From the NCBI GenBank assembly GCA_002791435.1, contig PFXB01000133.1, forward strand, positions 351 to 6,635: 6,285 nucleotides of DNA, written 5' to 3'. Positions 1 to 5,410 of this stretch are shown here, one piece after another. The notes beneath the pieces were generated by a model. That model did no database searches, had not been told where the DNA came from, and worked only from the letters and a program-made list of their open reading frames with translations. The stretch comes from a candidate division WWE3 bacterium CG_4_9_14_3_um_filter_43_9. Lineage in GTDB: Bacteria; Patescibacteriota; CPR3; GCA-002780085. A program made the position numbers and the translations under genes. Every line of letters starts with the position of its first letter. The first letter of the stretch is position 1.

Positions 1-14
1 GAGTTCTAATTTTG

Positions 15-23
15 TGCTATAGT
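15..23 (+). promoter_or_regulatory. Candidate extended -10 promoter for the Y1 transposase gene
   Basis: The sequence reads TG-C-TATAGT, an extended -10 element with five of six matches to TATAAT. Transcription would start near base 30 and give a leader of about 46 nt that contains the first REP hairpin. A -35 box would lie at or beyond the window edge and cannot be judged. Prediction by eye only. Confidence 0.4.
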
Positions 24-52
24 ATGACATAAAGTCGGGAAAGACTAATTCC

Positions 53-73
53 TTCCCACACCGGGAGTGGGAA
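53..73 (+). repeat. REP-like hairpin, copy 1 (left of transposase gene)
   Basis: A 7-bp perfect stem, TTCCCAC (53-59) with GTGGGAA (67-73), encloses the 7-nt loop ACCGGGA. The 21-nt core is identical to copy 2 on the other side of the transposase gene. It ends two bases before the preferred ATG at 76. The GGGAG at 63-67 spans the 3' side of the loop and the first base of the stem, and is at Shine-Dalgarno distance from that ATG. Such hairpins are the known substrates of the RAYT family. Confidence 0.85.
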
Positions 74-75
74 AA

Positions 76-744
76 ATGCCAAAACGAAAACATTCTTTTT
101 GCACCGGATATTATTACCACATTTATAATCGTGGGAACAACAAGCAAGCAATCTTCTACGAGCAGGCGGATTATTACCGTTTCTATCAAACTCTATTTTA
201 TTACCGTTTCCGAAATTTACCCACCAAACTTTCGGACTTTATCCGTCTCAATTCTAAAATAAAAAACGCGCTGGTGGGGTCAAATTTTCATTGCTACGAC
301 CAAAAAACATCCCTCATCTGTTATGCGCTCATGCCTAATCATTTTCACCTTCTGGTAACCCAACATTTTCAAAATGGTATCTCTGACTATTTACGTGAGG
401 CAACCGATAGCTATACGCGCTTTTTCAACACCAAACACCGACGCGACGGATCTCTCTTCCAGGGAAGGTTTAAATCCGTCCTTCTTGAAAGTGACGAGCA
501 GTTGCTCCATCTTTCGCGTTATATTCACCTCAATCCGGTCACAAGCGGCGTTCTCGCCTATGAAAAATTAGAGGAATATCCGTGGACATCGATGCAGGAA
601 TATTCTAATCTGACAGTTGGTATCTGTAAAAAAGATTTGATCTTGAGTCGTTTTTCCGGCGTAGCTGAGTATAAAAACTTTGTTTTATCTCGGGCCGCAT
701 ATCAAAAAACGTTAGTTTCTCTTAAGAAGCTCACGCTAGAATAG
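76..744 (+). CDS. REP-associated tyrosine (Y1/HUH) transposase, IS200-like TnpA-REP
   Basis: The product is a single-strand DNA transposase that nicks DNA through a tyrosine and recognises short hairpins. At 222 residues it has the usual RAYT size. Visible signatures are YYHIYNRGNN (residues 13-22), the HUH metal motif in MPNHFHLL (H89, H91), the candidate nucleophile Y113 in SYTRFFN, GSLFQGRFKS (125-134) and SRYIHLNPV (147-155). All are intact, so the enzyme is probably functional. An in-frame GTG at 67 would add three residues, but it lies in the hairpin stem. ATG 76 has GGGAG at 63-67 with 8 nt spacing and is preferred. The gene is flanked by REP copies 1 and 2. The hairpin covers the ribosome binding site, so translation may be self-limited. 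The family assignment is firm; whether it transposes itself or only REPs is inference. Confidence 0.93.
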   Translation: MPKRKHSFCTGYYYHIYNRGNNKQAIFYEQADYYRFYQTLFYYRFRNLPTKLSDFIRLNSKIKNALVGSNFHCYDQKTSLICYALMPNHFHLLVTQHFQNGISDYLREATDSYTRFFNTKHRRDGSLFQGRFKSVLLESDEQLLHLSRYIHLNPVTSGVLAYEKLEEYPWTSMQEYSNLTVGICKKDLILSRFSGVAEYKNFVLSRAAYQKTLVSLKKLTLE

Positions 745-754
745 TTTTCCACAT

Positions 755-781
755 CTCTTCCCACACCGGGAGTGGGAAGAG
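755..781 (+). repeat. REP-like hairpin, copy 2 (right of transposase gene)
   Basis: This copy has the same core and loop as copy 1, but the stem extends to 10 perfect base pairs, CTCTTCCCAC (755-764) with GTGGGAAGAG (772-781). It starts 10 nt after the transposase stop and ends directly against a TATAAT. No T-run follows, so it is not a classical intrinsic terminator, although the stem could still slow readthrough. Confidence 0.87.
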
Positions 782-787
782 TATAAT
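782..787 (+). promoter_or_regulatory. Perfect -10 box abutting REP copy 2
   Basis: TATAAT lies immediately after the last paired base of REP copy 2 and ends 8 nt before the ATG at 796. Transcription from it would start near 794, giving an almost leaderless mRNA for the next gene. There is no good -35 match about 17 bp upstream, where the sequence is the hairpin arm. It may be a chance match in AT-rich DNA. Confidence 0.4.
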
Positions 788-795
788 TACCTCAT

Positions 796-1368
796 ATGAT
801 CATTCCTGCTCTTCTCAAAAAGAAAATAGTCCTGATACCGGGCTGCATTCTGCTATTGATCACTATCATAATTATCTCCCTCGAATATCTATCAAATTCC
901 TGCCCAGATGCGAAAACGAGAGAAATACCTGATTGCCATGCGCTTATTAACACCTATATTGCTGACGGAGATATATATAAAACTTTGGAAGAACTGCTGT
1001 CCGAAAATCCTATCGATGAAGATCTAGAAACCGTTATCAACACCCGTATTTTTGAAGCCAGCCGCGAGGAATTGCGAGGCGTCAACGGTGTTGCGTGCTC
1101 CCATTACGGATTCGTGGACAGAAATCTGCCGAAAGCGGCTAAACTGTATGTCAAAACCCACGAAGCCTTGCACCTGTTGGGTAGTGGTGGCGAAACCAAA
1201 ACAAACTACCAAGCCGCCGCCAAACATCCTTTCGGCATGTTAGAAACGGTTTTTTATTCGGTTTACGTCGGTTTTAAAGACCAACCTTTACAAAATTATC
1301 CCTGTCTTATGGCACAAAATTGGGTCATCTTCAAAACCTATTTTCTGCATTTCAGAACTCAAACCTGA
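796..1368 (+). CDS. Small membrane-anchored protein with HExxH motif, possible zinc metallopeptidase
   Basis: I do not recognise the family. The 190-residue product starts with a basic stretch and one strong hydrophobic helix (about residues 10-30). The rest carries Cys at 36, 47, 101 and 170 and is probably outside the membrane. The central feature is THEALHLLG, an HExxH zinc-binding pattern (H122, E123, H126), followed by E133 and N137 and then a conserved-looking HPFGMLETVFYSVYV (144-158). In gluzincin-type peptidases a downstream Glu is the third zinc ligand; E133 or E150 could serve, but this is inference. The gene is bounded by REP copies 2 and 3. A GGGAAGAG in the hairpin arm is 14 nt from the start, which is long for a ribosome site, so leaderless translation is possible. 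HExxH alone occurs by chance, so activity is uncertain. Confidence 0.72.
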   Translation: MIIPALLKKKIVLIPGCILLLITIIIISLEYLSNSCPDAKTREIPDCHALINTYIADGDIYKTLEELLSENPIDEDLETVINTRIFEASREELRGVNGVACSHYGFVDRNLPKAAKLYVKTHEALHLLGSGGETKTNYQAAAKHPFGMLETVFYSVYVGFKDQPLQNYPCLMAQNWVIFKTYFLHFRTQT

Positions 1369-1377
1369 AATTTTTCT

Positions 1378-1398
1378 TTCCCACGCCGGGGGCGGAAA
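1378..1398 (+). repeat. REP-like hairpin, copy 3 (degenerate)
   Basis: TTCCCAC, then GCCGGGG, then GCGGAAA aligns over its full length with copies 1 and 2, in the same orientation. Substitutions break two of the seven stem pairs (C1380-A1396 and A1383-C1393). It begins nine bases after the stop of the HExxH gene. Decay suggests it is older than the identical pair around the transposase gene, or came from a diverged relative. Confidence 0.65.
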
Positions 1399-1429
1399 AC
1401 TTAACCACACGCTAAATCTTGACGTTATC

Positions 1430-1438
1430 TGATAAAAT
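1430..1438 (+). promoter_or_regulatory. Candidate extended -10 promoter for the following ORFan
   Basis: TG-A-TAAAAT is an extended -10 element with five of six matches to TATAAT. Start of transcription would be near 1445, only about 12 nt before ATG 1457 and on the alternative GTG at 1445. TTGACG at 1419 is too close to act as its -35 box. Prediction by eye only. Confidence 0.35.
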
Positions 1439-1456
1439 AAGTTCGTGCGAGCTCTT

Positions 1457-2371
1457 ATGGCAGAATCCCAAACACACGATAGCACGGATAATCAACTCTC
1501 ATTAGAACGACAACGTGAAATTGTACATGCCGTTAGAGAAGTATTGCCAGAAGGTCGCTACGGATTAAGAGGAGCAATAGAGCAAAGTGGTCTGCAGAAT
1601 ATACAATATGACAAAAGGTATGATCTTGTTTACGCAGAAGTGTATATTGGCACACCTTCTTCGGGAGTGGTGGCATACGAATGCGCCTCTGGCAGCGTAT
1701 TTGCCGAGGACATCTTAGAAAATCTAGGATGCGACGCACAACTGGCTACTGCCGGAGCTGGAGAAAACAAGTACATCTTTGCATCCGATACCGTACTGCT
1801 TCTACCAGGTGGTCGTGTGTTTAGAGTCGCGCCAATTTACCCCACTTTAACAGAAATTGAACCAGGTCAACATTTTTCTAAAGTAAGAGATACTCCAGAA
1901 TTACTGGAATATGTTGAAAAAATAAGAGCGGGCGTCTTTCCAATAACGATGAATCCTGACAGATCCTTTCCGCTGTCGGCCTTTCACAAAGGCGGGTTGT
2001 ATGAAACTACCGGGATTGGTTTGCTGGAAGTTACTCCTGATGGAATAATTTTAGAACATAGTACCTTGGTGGGAGACGGTTCTCGCAGATCACAAAGTTT
2101 TAATGTCCAGATAGAAATACCCCGAGGCAAAGATCTCTACGAGTGTCCTGCAGATTTCGATGTCTTGGTTGAGGCCGGAGTTAGCATACCAAGTTATGAT
2201 GAAAAACCCGGTCTTACGCTTGGAGGTTCCCGCATTACCAGAACAATTGGAAAAAGCAGTCATCCACTGACTGATGACCGTATAAAGTCTAGTCGTCTAA
2301 TGGGTTTTAAGAGAGACTCCGTGGCGGTTTCACAAATCATTAGGTCACTTTCCCATTTTTTTGCAAAATGA
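1457..2371 (+). CDS. Hypothetical protein of about 304 residues
   Basis: I do not recognise this protein and assign no function. It is soluble by appearance, with no signal peptide or membrane helix. The N-terminal part is charged (an arginine- and glutamate-rich helix, then LPEGRYGLRGAIEQSG). A mixed alpha/beta region follows, with strand-like segments such as DLVYAEVYIG and KYIFASDTVLLLPGG. The C-terminal third is rich in beta-like stretches and glycine. The start is uncertain: ATG 1457 is chosen, but an in-frame GTG at 1445 would add four residues and would coincide with the predicted transcription start. Neither has a Shine-Dalgarno sequence, which points to leaderless or weak initiation. 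It is separated from the HExxH gene by REP copy 3 and from the SDR gene by a promoter region, so it is probably transcribed alone. The long open frame with normal codon mix supports it being real. Confidence 0.8.
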   Translation: MAESQTHDSTDNQLSLERQREIVHAVREVLPEGRYGLRGAIEQSGLQNIQYDKRYDLVYAEVYIGTPSSGVVAYECASGSVFAEDILENLGCDAQLATAGAGENKYIFASDTVLLLPGGRVFRVAPIYPTLTEIEPGQHFSKVRDTPELLEYVEKIRAGVFPITMNPDRSFPLSAFHKGGLYETTGIGLLEVTPDGIILEHSTLVGDGSRRSQSFNVQIEIPRGKDLYECPADFDVLVEAGVSIPSYDEKPGLTLGGSRITRTIGKSSHPLTDDRIKSSRLMGFKRDSVAVSQIIRSLSHFFAK

Positions 2372-2390
2372 TTTCCTGCGGATTCGTTTT

Positions 2391-2443
2391 CTGTCAACAC
2401 TTTTAGTTGTGGAAAAAGGTAAAGTATGGAAAAAGTTTGACAG
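2391..2443 (+). repeat. Inverted repeat CTGTCAA / TTGACAG upstream of the SDR gene
   Basis: CTGTCAA (2391-2397) and TTGACAG (2437-2443) are perfect 7-nt inverted repeats 39 nt apart in the only sizeable non-coding gap of this part. The right arm contains a consensus TTGACA. Two GGAAAAAG/TGGAAAAAG-like stretches lie between the arms. It could be a spaced operator or chance. Confidence 0.3.
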
Positions 2444-2477
2444 ATGAATATGGCTAACGGTTAATTTATGTTAGAAT
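2437..2477 (+). promoter_or_regulatory. Promoter region for the SDR operon
   Basis: TG-T-TAGAAT at 2469-2477 is an extended -10 element, which would start transcription near 2484. A perfect -35 box, TTGACA, lies at 2437-2442 but is 29 bp from it. It would instead pair with the weaker TTAATT at 2461-2466 (18-bp spacer). Either version serves the gene at 2509, and both may be used. Confidence 0.45.
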
Positions 2478-2508
2478 TATGAGGAAGTAAATATGGAAGG
2501 AGTAGCCC

Positions 2509-3255
2509 ATGAAAGAAAAGTTTGCATTAGTGACAGGTTCCGGCAGAGGGATTGGTAAAGCTGTCGCCGTTCAGCTGGCCAAAGACGGTTTTACTATTTT
2601 TGTCCACTTCCGCCAAAACGACAAAAAGGCCGGGGAAACAGCCCAGGAAATTGAAAAATATAGCAAAGCCTATCTTGCCAAAGGTGAACTGACCGATGAT
2701 AAACAAAGACAGAATATTTTCAAGCAGATTCAGAAGGTAACCGACAGTCTTGACGTACTAGTCAATAGCGCAGGATTCGATTATGGTTACCTGATCGAAG
2801 ATTATACACTGGAACAAGTCGAATATCTGACGGATATTAATTTAGTCCAAAAAATTATGATGACTAAATATGCACTTCCTTTTCTCAAGAAAAGCGGCTC
2901 TCCCGCTATAATTAATATTTCTTCTCGTATGGGGAAAGAAAAGACTATTAGGGGGATCGGAGCCTACGGCCCAGCCGAAGCTGGAGTGATTAAATTCACT
3001 CAATGTTGCGCACTTGAATTTAGTGAGTATAAAATACGAGTTAATTGTGTAGCTCCGGGACTAACAGACACAGAGATGTCAAGAAGTATAACCACCGATC
3101 AAAAAGTATGGGATGCTTTGGCAAAAACAAATCCTTCGGGACGTGTAGGACAACCCCAAGATATTGCAAATGTAGTGTCTTTTCTCGTTTCCGAGAAAGC
3201 AAATTATATCAACGGCGAAACTATCGGTGTCAACGGAGGAAGCAATTTAGTCTAA
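2509..3255 (+). CDS. Short-chain dehydrogenase/reductase, FabG-like, with altered catalytic lysine
   Basis: This is a classical SDR of 248 residues, the usual length, with an NAD(P)-binding Rossmann fold. Visible motifs are the cofactor loop TGSGRGIG (9-16), the NSAG motif (86-89), the active-site serine in INISS (S138/S139), the catalytic tyrosine Y153 and RVNCVAPG (177-184), followed by the substrate-lid region. The nearest well-known type is 3-oxoacyl-ACP reductase, but the substrate cannot be told from sequence. The striking oddity is the YxxxK motif, which reads Y-G-P-A-E: the lysine that lowers the tyrosine pKa and holds the nicotinamide ribose is E157. Activity is therefore doubtful or altered. 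ATG 2509 is supported by GGAAGGAG at 2495-2502, the best ribosome site in the window. The next gene starts 25 nt after the stop and is probably co-transcribed. Confidence 0.92.
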   Translation: MKEKFALVTGSGRGIGKAVAVQLAKDGFTIFVHFRQNDKKAGETAQEIEKYSKAYLAKGELTDDKQRQNIFKQIQKVTDSLDVLVNSAGFDYGYLIEDYTLEQVEYLTDINLVQKIMMTKYALPFLKKSGSPAIINISSRMGKEKTIRGIGAYGPAEAGVIKFTQCCALEFSEYKIRVNCVAPGLTDTEMSRSITTDQKVWDALAKTNPSGRVGQPQDIANVVSFLVSEKANYINGETIGVNGGSNLV

Positions 3256-3280
3256 AAGTAGATTAAATATTAAAAAACTC

Positions 3281-3658
3281 ATGAAACGCAAGCTTTCATA
3301 CCCTCAGCTCTTGCGCATCACTCAAGTCGCGCTTATCTTAAACGCTGGAATCTGGTTTTGCTTGGGTGTCTGGTATTTTTTTCGCTTCAAAGAACCGTTC
3401 ACCGATCAACCATTAGGCGTTTTGATTGTTGCTTTCCTGATGCTTGGGAATGCCTGCGTTTTTCTTTTCATCTCGTGGGCGATCACCAAAAAATCCAGAT
3501 GGATTTTCTCTTTTGCCATTTTTTATACCTTCATAAATATCATCCTTGCTTTTACCGACCAGGTGGGTTTCTACGACTTTTTGGCTTTGCTCATCGATGT
3601 TATACTGCTTATTCTACTGGTACTCGTTCGAAGGAAACAGCCAAACCATGAAAAATGA
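3281..3658 (+). CDS. Small four-helix integral membrane protein of unknown function
   Basis: The 125-residue product is almost entirely hydrophobic, with four predicted helices at about residues 12-34, 45-68, 73-92 and 98-116. Short basic segments lie at both ends (MKRK; RRKQPNHEK). The basic ends suggest both termini face the cytoplasm. I do not recognise a family and see no catalytic motif. The start ATG has no Shine-Dalgarno sequence in the AT-rich 25-nt gap after the SDR stop. Its last 11 nt overlap the PAP2 phosphatase start in another frame, which indicates one transcript and probably translational coupling. The pairing suggests a shared membrane role, which is inference. Confidence 0.82.
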   Translation: MKRKLSYPQLLRITQVALILNAGIWFCLGVWYFFRFKEPFTDQPLGVLIVAFLMLGNACVFLFISWAITKKSRWIFSFAIFYTFINIILAFTDQVGFYDFLALLIDVILLILLVLVRRKQPNHEK

Positions 3659-4436
3659 AGTTACCGGGAAAATCCGTGCCGTGAAGGGTTTTATTTCCCA
3701 CTCCCAAGCTGGACTGCTGATCTTTTTGGAAATAGTGGTGGGAAGTTTTTTAAGTCTCGTGTTTCTTTTCTTGTTTCTAGCCCTCACCGACGGGGTTTTA
3801 GAAAAACAGGTTTTAACCTTTGATGTCGCGCTTTCACGGCTTATCTACGCATATCGTACCCCAACTTTAACTCAATTTATGTCTTTGGTTACCAATTTGG
3901 GCTCGGCACCACTCATTGCAATCGGCATGCTAGTTATCGTTTTACTGTGTTTTCAAAGCTGTAAAAGGGGAGTCGTCTTTTTTCTGTTTACGCTTTTAAC
4001 CGGCGTTACCCTCAATCTATTGCTGAAATTGATCTTCCGCGTTCCGCGGCCGGATATTTCACCGCTTGAGATTGCGACCATCTACAGTTTTCCCTCGGGC
4101 CATGCTATGAACTCAACCGTATTTTACGGATCAGTGGCTTTTCTTCTCTTTCATTTTACGCGGCATAAAAAGCTGGCGGTTGTGGTGACCATCCTTGCCA
4201 GTGTTTTGATTTTATTGGTAGGGGCAAGCCGCATCTATCTTGGCGTTCACTATCCCAGCGACGTTTTAGCCAGCTATCTCGTTGGTTTGCTCTGGCTTTT
4301 GATCTGCCTTCTTTTTGAGTGCACCCTCCGCATCTTAAAATTTTGCCCACACCGGGAGTGGAAAAATGTCTTGTCTCGTACAATTGACAGAAAGCGGGTC
4401 CATCCTCTAGTATTGAAACAAGACTGCGATTGTTAA
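3648..4436 (+). CDS. PAP2-family membrane lipid phosphatase (PgpB-like)
   Basis: The product is a membrane phosphatase of the PAP2/acid phosphatase superfamily, which removes phosphate from lipid phosphates or diphosphates such as undecaprenyl diphosphate or phosphatidic acid. All three signature blocks are intact: K127-x6-R134-P135, P149-S-G-H152, and S194-R195-x5-H201 followed by PSD (D205). H152 and H201 are the expected catalytic histidines. About six hydrophobic helices surround them, the family's usual topology. ATG 3648 gives 262 residues and overlaps the upstream stop; AAGGA at 3631-3635 is a weak ribosome site. A longer open frame to 3546 lies inside the previous gene and is unlikely. 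The last 30 or so residues, starting at FCPHREWK (232-239), are encoded by REP copy 4 and the sequence after it. They look unlike the family and are probably an acquired tail. The exact substrate is unknown. Confidence 0.92.
   Translation: MKNEVTGKIRAVKGFISHSQAGLLIFLEIVVGSFLSLVFLFLFLALTDGVLEKQVLTFDVALSRLIYAYRTPTLTQFMSLVTNLGSAPLIAIGMLVIVLLCFQSCKRGVVFFLFTLLTGVTLNLLLKLIFRVPRPDISPLEIATIYSFPSGHAMNSTVFYGSVAFLLFHFTRHKKLAVVVTILASVLILLVGASRIYLGVHYPSDVLASYLVGLLWLLICLLFECTLRILKFCPHREWKNVLSRTIDRKRVHPLVLKQDCDC
4346..4362 (+). repeat. REP-like hairpin, copy 4 (inside the PAP2 gene)
   Basis: CCCAC, then the loop ACCGGGA, then GTGG is identical to the core of copies 1 and 2, and AAAAATG follows as in copy 1. 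One G has been lost, leaving four strong stem pairs. TTTT upstream and AAAAA downstream may extend the stem across a small internal loop. The repeat lies in frame within the 3' end of the phosphatase gene and has the same orientation as the other copies. Confidence 0.75.
4384..4413 (+). promoter_or_regulatory. Candidate promoter inside the PAP2 3' end, for the next gene
   Basis: A perfect -35 box TTGACA (4384-4389) is followed, after an 18-bp spacer, by TAGTAT (4408-4413), a four-of-six -10 match. Transcription would start near 4420 and give a leader of about 73 nt to ATG 4493. The site lies just downstream of REP copy 4 within coding sequence. Unverified. Confidence 0.35.
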
Positions 4437-4443
4437 TCTTTTT

Positions 4444-4476
4444 CAATTCAATTCAATTATTGAATCTATTGAATCT
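4444..4476 (+). repeat. Tandem short repeats and palindrome in the leader of the 4493 gene
   Basis: Three CAATT units (4444-4458) are followed by two exact copies of ATTGAATCT (4459-4467 and 4468-4476). The junction forms the palindrome ATTCAAT-T-ATTGAAT (4451-4465). It could be a slippage-prone simple repeat, an operator, or an AT-rich enhancer of initiation. It ends just before the ribosome site GAAGGAGAG. Confidence 0.6.
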
Positions 4477-4492
4477 TAAAGAAGGAGAGTTT

Positions 4493-5293
4493 ATGAAAAT
4501 TGTTGGTAAAGTTTTACTTACTCTGCTCGCTGTTTTAATTTTAGGGATAGTTGGAATACTCGGTCTTTTAGGCTACATTCCGGGATTGTCAAGCCTTCTC
4601 GGAGCGGATAAACCACGAGACCTGGGTATTACCTATACTCAGGAAGATTATACTTCGGCGCGCGCCAAAAGCCAACTGGTGTATGAAGAATTGCCGGCCG
4701 AAACACCGGTTGCTTTAAGCATTCAACACAGCGGCAGCCGGACTGTAGGCACCTCTTGGGACTCGGCTGAAATGACCTCCCTCCTAAATGACAGGCCCTA
4801 CCGTTTCTGGCCTATTTTCGATGTACAATTGCGAATTCATAACGACGGCACGGCTGAGCTTTCGGGAATTGTCATCAAAGAAAAATTAAAGGGTTATGCC
4901 ATGGGTATCGGCGTTCCAGAACAGGCAACAAAAACGATAGTCAATCTTCTGCCTTCAGAAGCGCCATTCTATGTTAAAGCCAAAACTTCGCTGGTAGAAA
5001 ATAAGGTAGGTGATTTCGACATTCAAGCCGTATCATTGGGCAGGATGCCGATTCCGGTCAATACCTTATTAGCAAAATTAGCAAACTTAACCAGGCAAAT
5101 AGTCAAACCCGTCTTTGCCGAAAACATCGTAACCGAACTTTCAAAATATGAAGGGAAAAGGGCGGCCATCATCAATTTCATCAATGAACGGCTGGGAAAG
5201 ATCACCGGTTTTTACGCCAAAAAAGCCTATTTTTCCGATGGCAAGCTTTATTTTGACGGAACGCTTTCGGAAAAGGAAATAACGGTCCGCTAG
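4493..5293 (+). CDS. Membrane-anchored extracytoplasmic protein of unknown function
   Basis: The 266-residue product begins with a short basic start (MKIVGK) and a long hydrophobic helix (about 5-30) without a clear signal-peptidase or lipobox site, so it is probably an N-terminal membrane anchor. The remaining 235 residues look extracytoplasmic. They contain KPRDLGITYTQEDY (40-53), a strand-rich middle with DVQLRIHNDGTAELSGIV (110-127), and a C-terminal region ending with strands around YFSDGKLYFDGTLSE (246-260). I recall similar architectures among CPR hypothetical proteins but cannot name a family or function. A longer open frame reaches 4430, but ATG 4493 has an excellent ribosome site, GAAGGAGAG (4481-4489), at ideal spacing and gives a sensible membrane anchor. 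The gap to the PAP2 gene is 56 nt, so it may be read from both that operon and its own candidate promoter. Confidence 0.85.
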   Translation: MKIVGKVLLTLLAVLILGIVGILGLLGYIPGLSSLLGADKPRDLGITYTQEDYTSARAKSQLVYEELPAETPVALSIQHSGSRTVGTSWDSAEMTSLLNDRPYRFWPIFDVQLRIHNDGTAELSGIVIKEKLKGYAMGIGVPEQATKTIVNLLPSEAPFYVKAKTSLVENKVGDFDIQAVSLGRMPIPVNTLLAKLANLTRQIVKPVFAENIVTELSKYEGKRAAIINFINERLGKITGFYAKKAYFSDGKLYFDGTLSEKEITVR

Positions 5294-5410
5294 TTTGAGA
5301 AAAAGTGCCGTTTTTAAAAATCCAGCCACTGCCGGCGAGAGTGTCCGTACGTGAAAATATGATTGGTGAGAGATTGAACGTTTAAAAAGTCATTCCAAAG
5401 GAGATCTAAA

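Larger units (their letters stand above)
53..781 (+). mobile_element. RAYT transposase unit bounded by two REP hairpins
   Basis: One Y1 transposase gene lies between two hairpins (53-73 and 755-781) with the same 21-nt core and the same orientation. This is the usual arrangement of a TnpA-REP gene with its cognate REP sequences. Exact ends cannot be set: no target duplication is expected for Y1 enzymes, and I found no conserved guide tetranucleotide at the hairpin feet. Whether the unit moves as an IS or the gene is a resident that mobilises only the hairpins is unknown. Further copies at 1378 and 4346 argue for hairpin spread without the gene. Confidence 0.6.

Noticed and set aside
33..46. 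Small hairpin AGTC-GGGAAA-GACT upstream of REP copy 1.
   Set aside because: Only four pairs and no counterpart near the other copies.
755..781. REP copy 2 as a rho-independent terminator of the transposase gene.
   Set aside because: The stem is good, but no T-run follows; the downstream sequence is TATAATTACC.
3546..3647. Longer start for the PAP2 gene, 34 residues upstream.
   Set aside because: It would overlap the four-helix protein gene by over 100 nt. ATG 3648 gives a normal PAP2 N-terminus and a short coupling overlap.
3695..3744. TTCCCACTCCC (3695-3705) is an 11-nt match to the reverse complement of the REP right half, and GTGGGAA lies at 3738-3744, giving a possible minus-strand REP in the PAP2 gene.
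   Set aside because: The matching second half is absent, the arms are 36 nt apart, and the segment codes for a normal-looking N-terminal part of the phosphatase. Chance is more likely.
4156..4446. Open frame of 96 codons on the minus strand.
   Set aside because: It is antisense to the conserved PAP2 motifs, has no recognisable product, and looks like a shadow.
4430..4492. Longer start for the membrane-anchored protein gene.
   Set aside because: The extension is encoded by the tandem-repeat leader and lies upstream of a strong ribosome site that serves ATG 4493.
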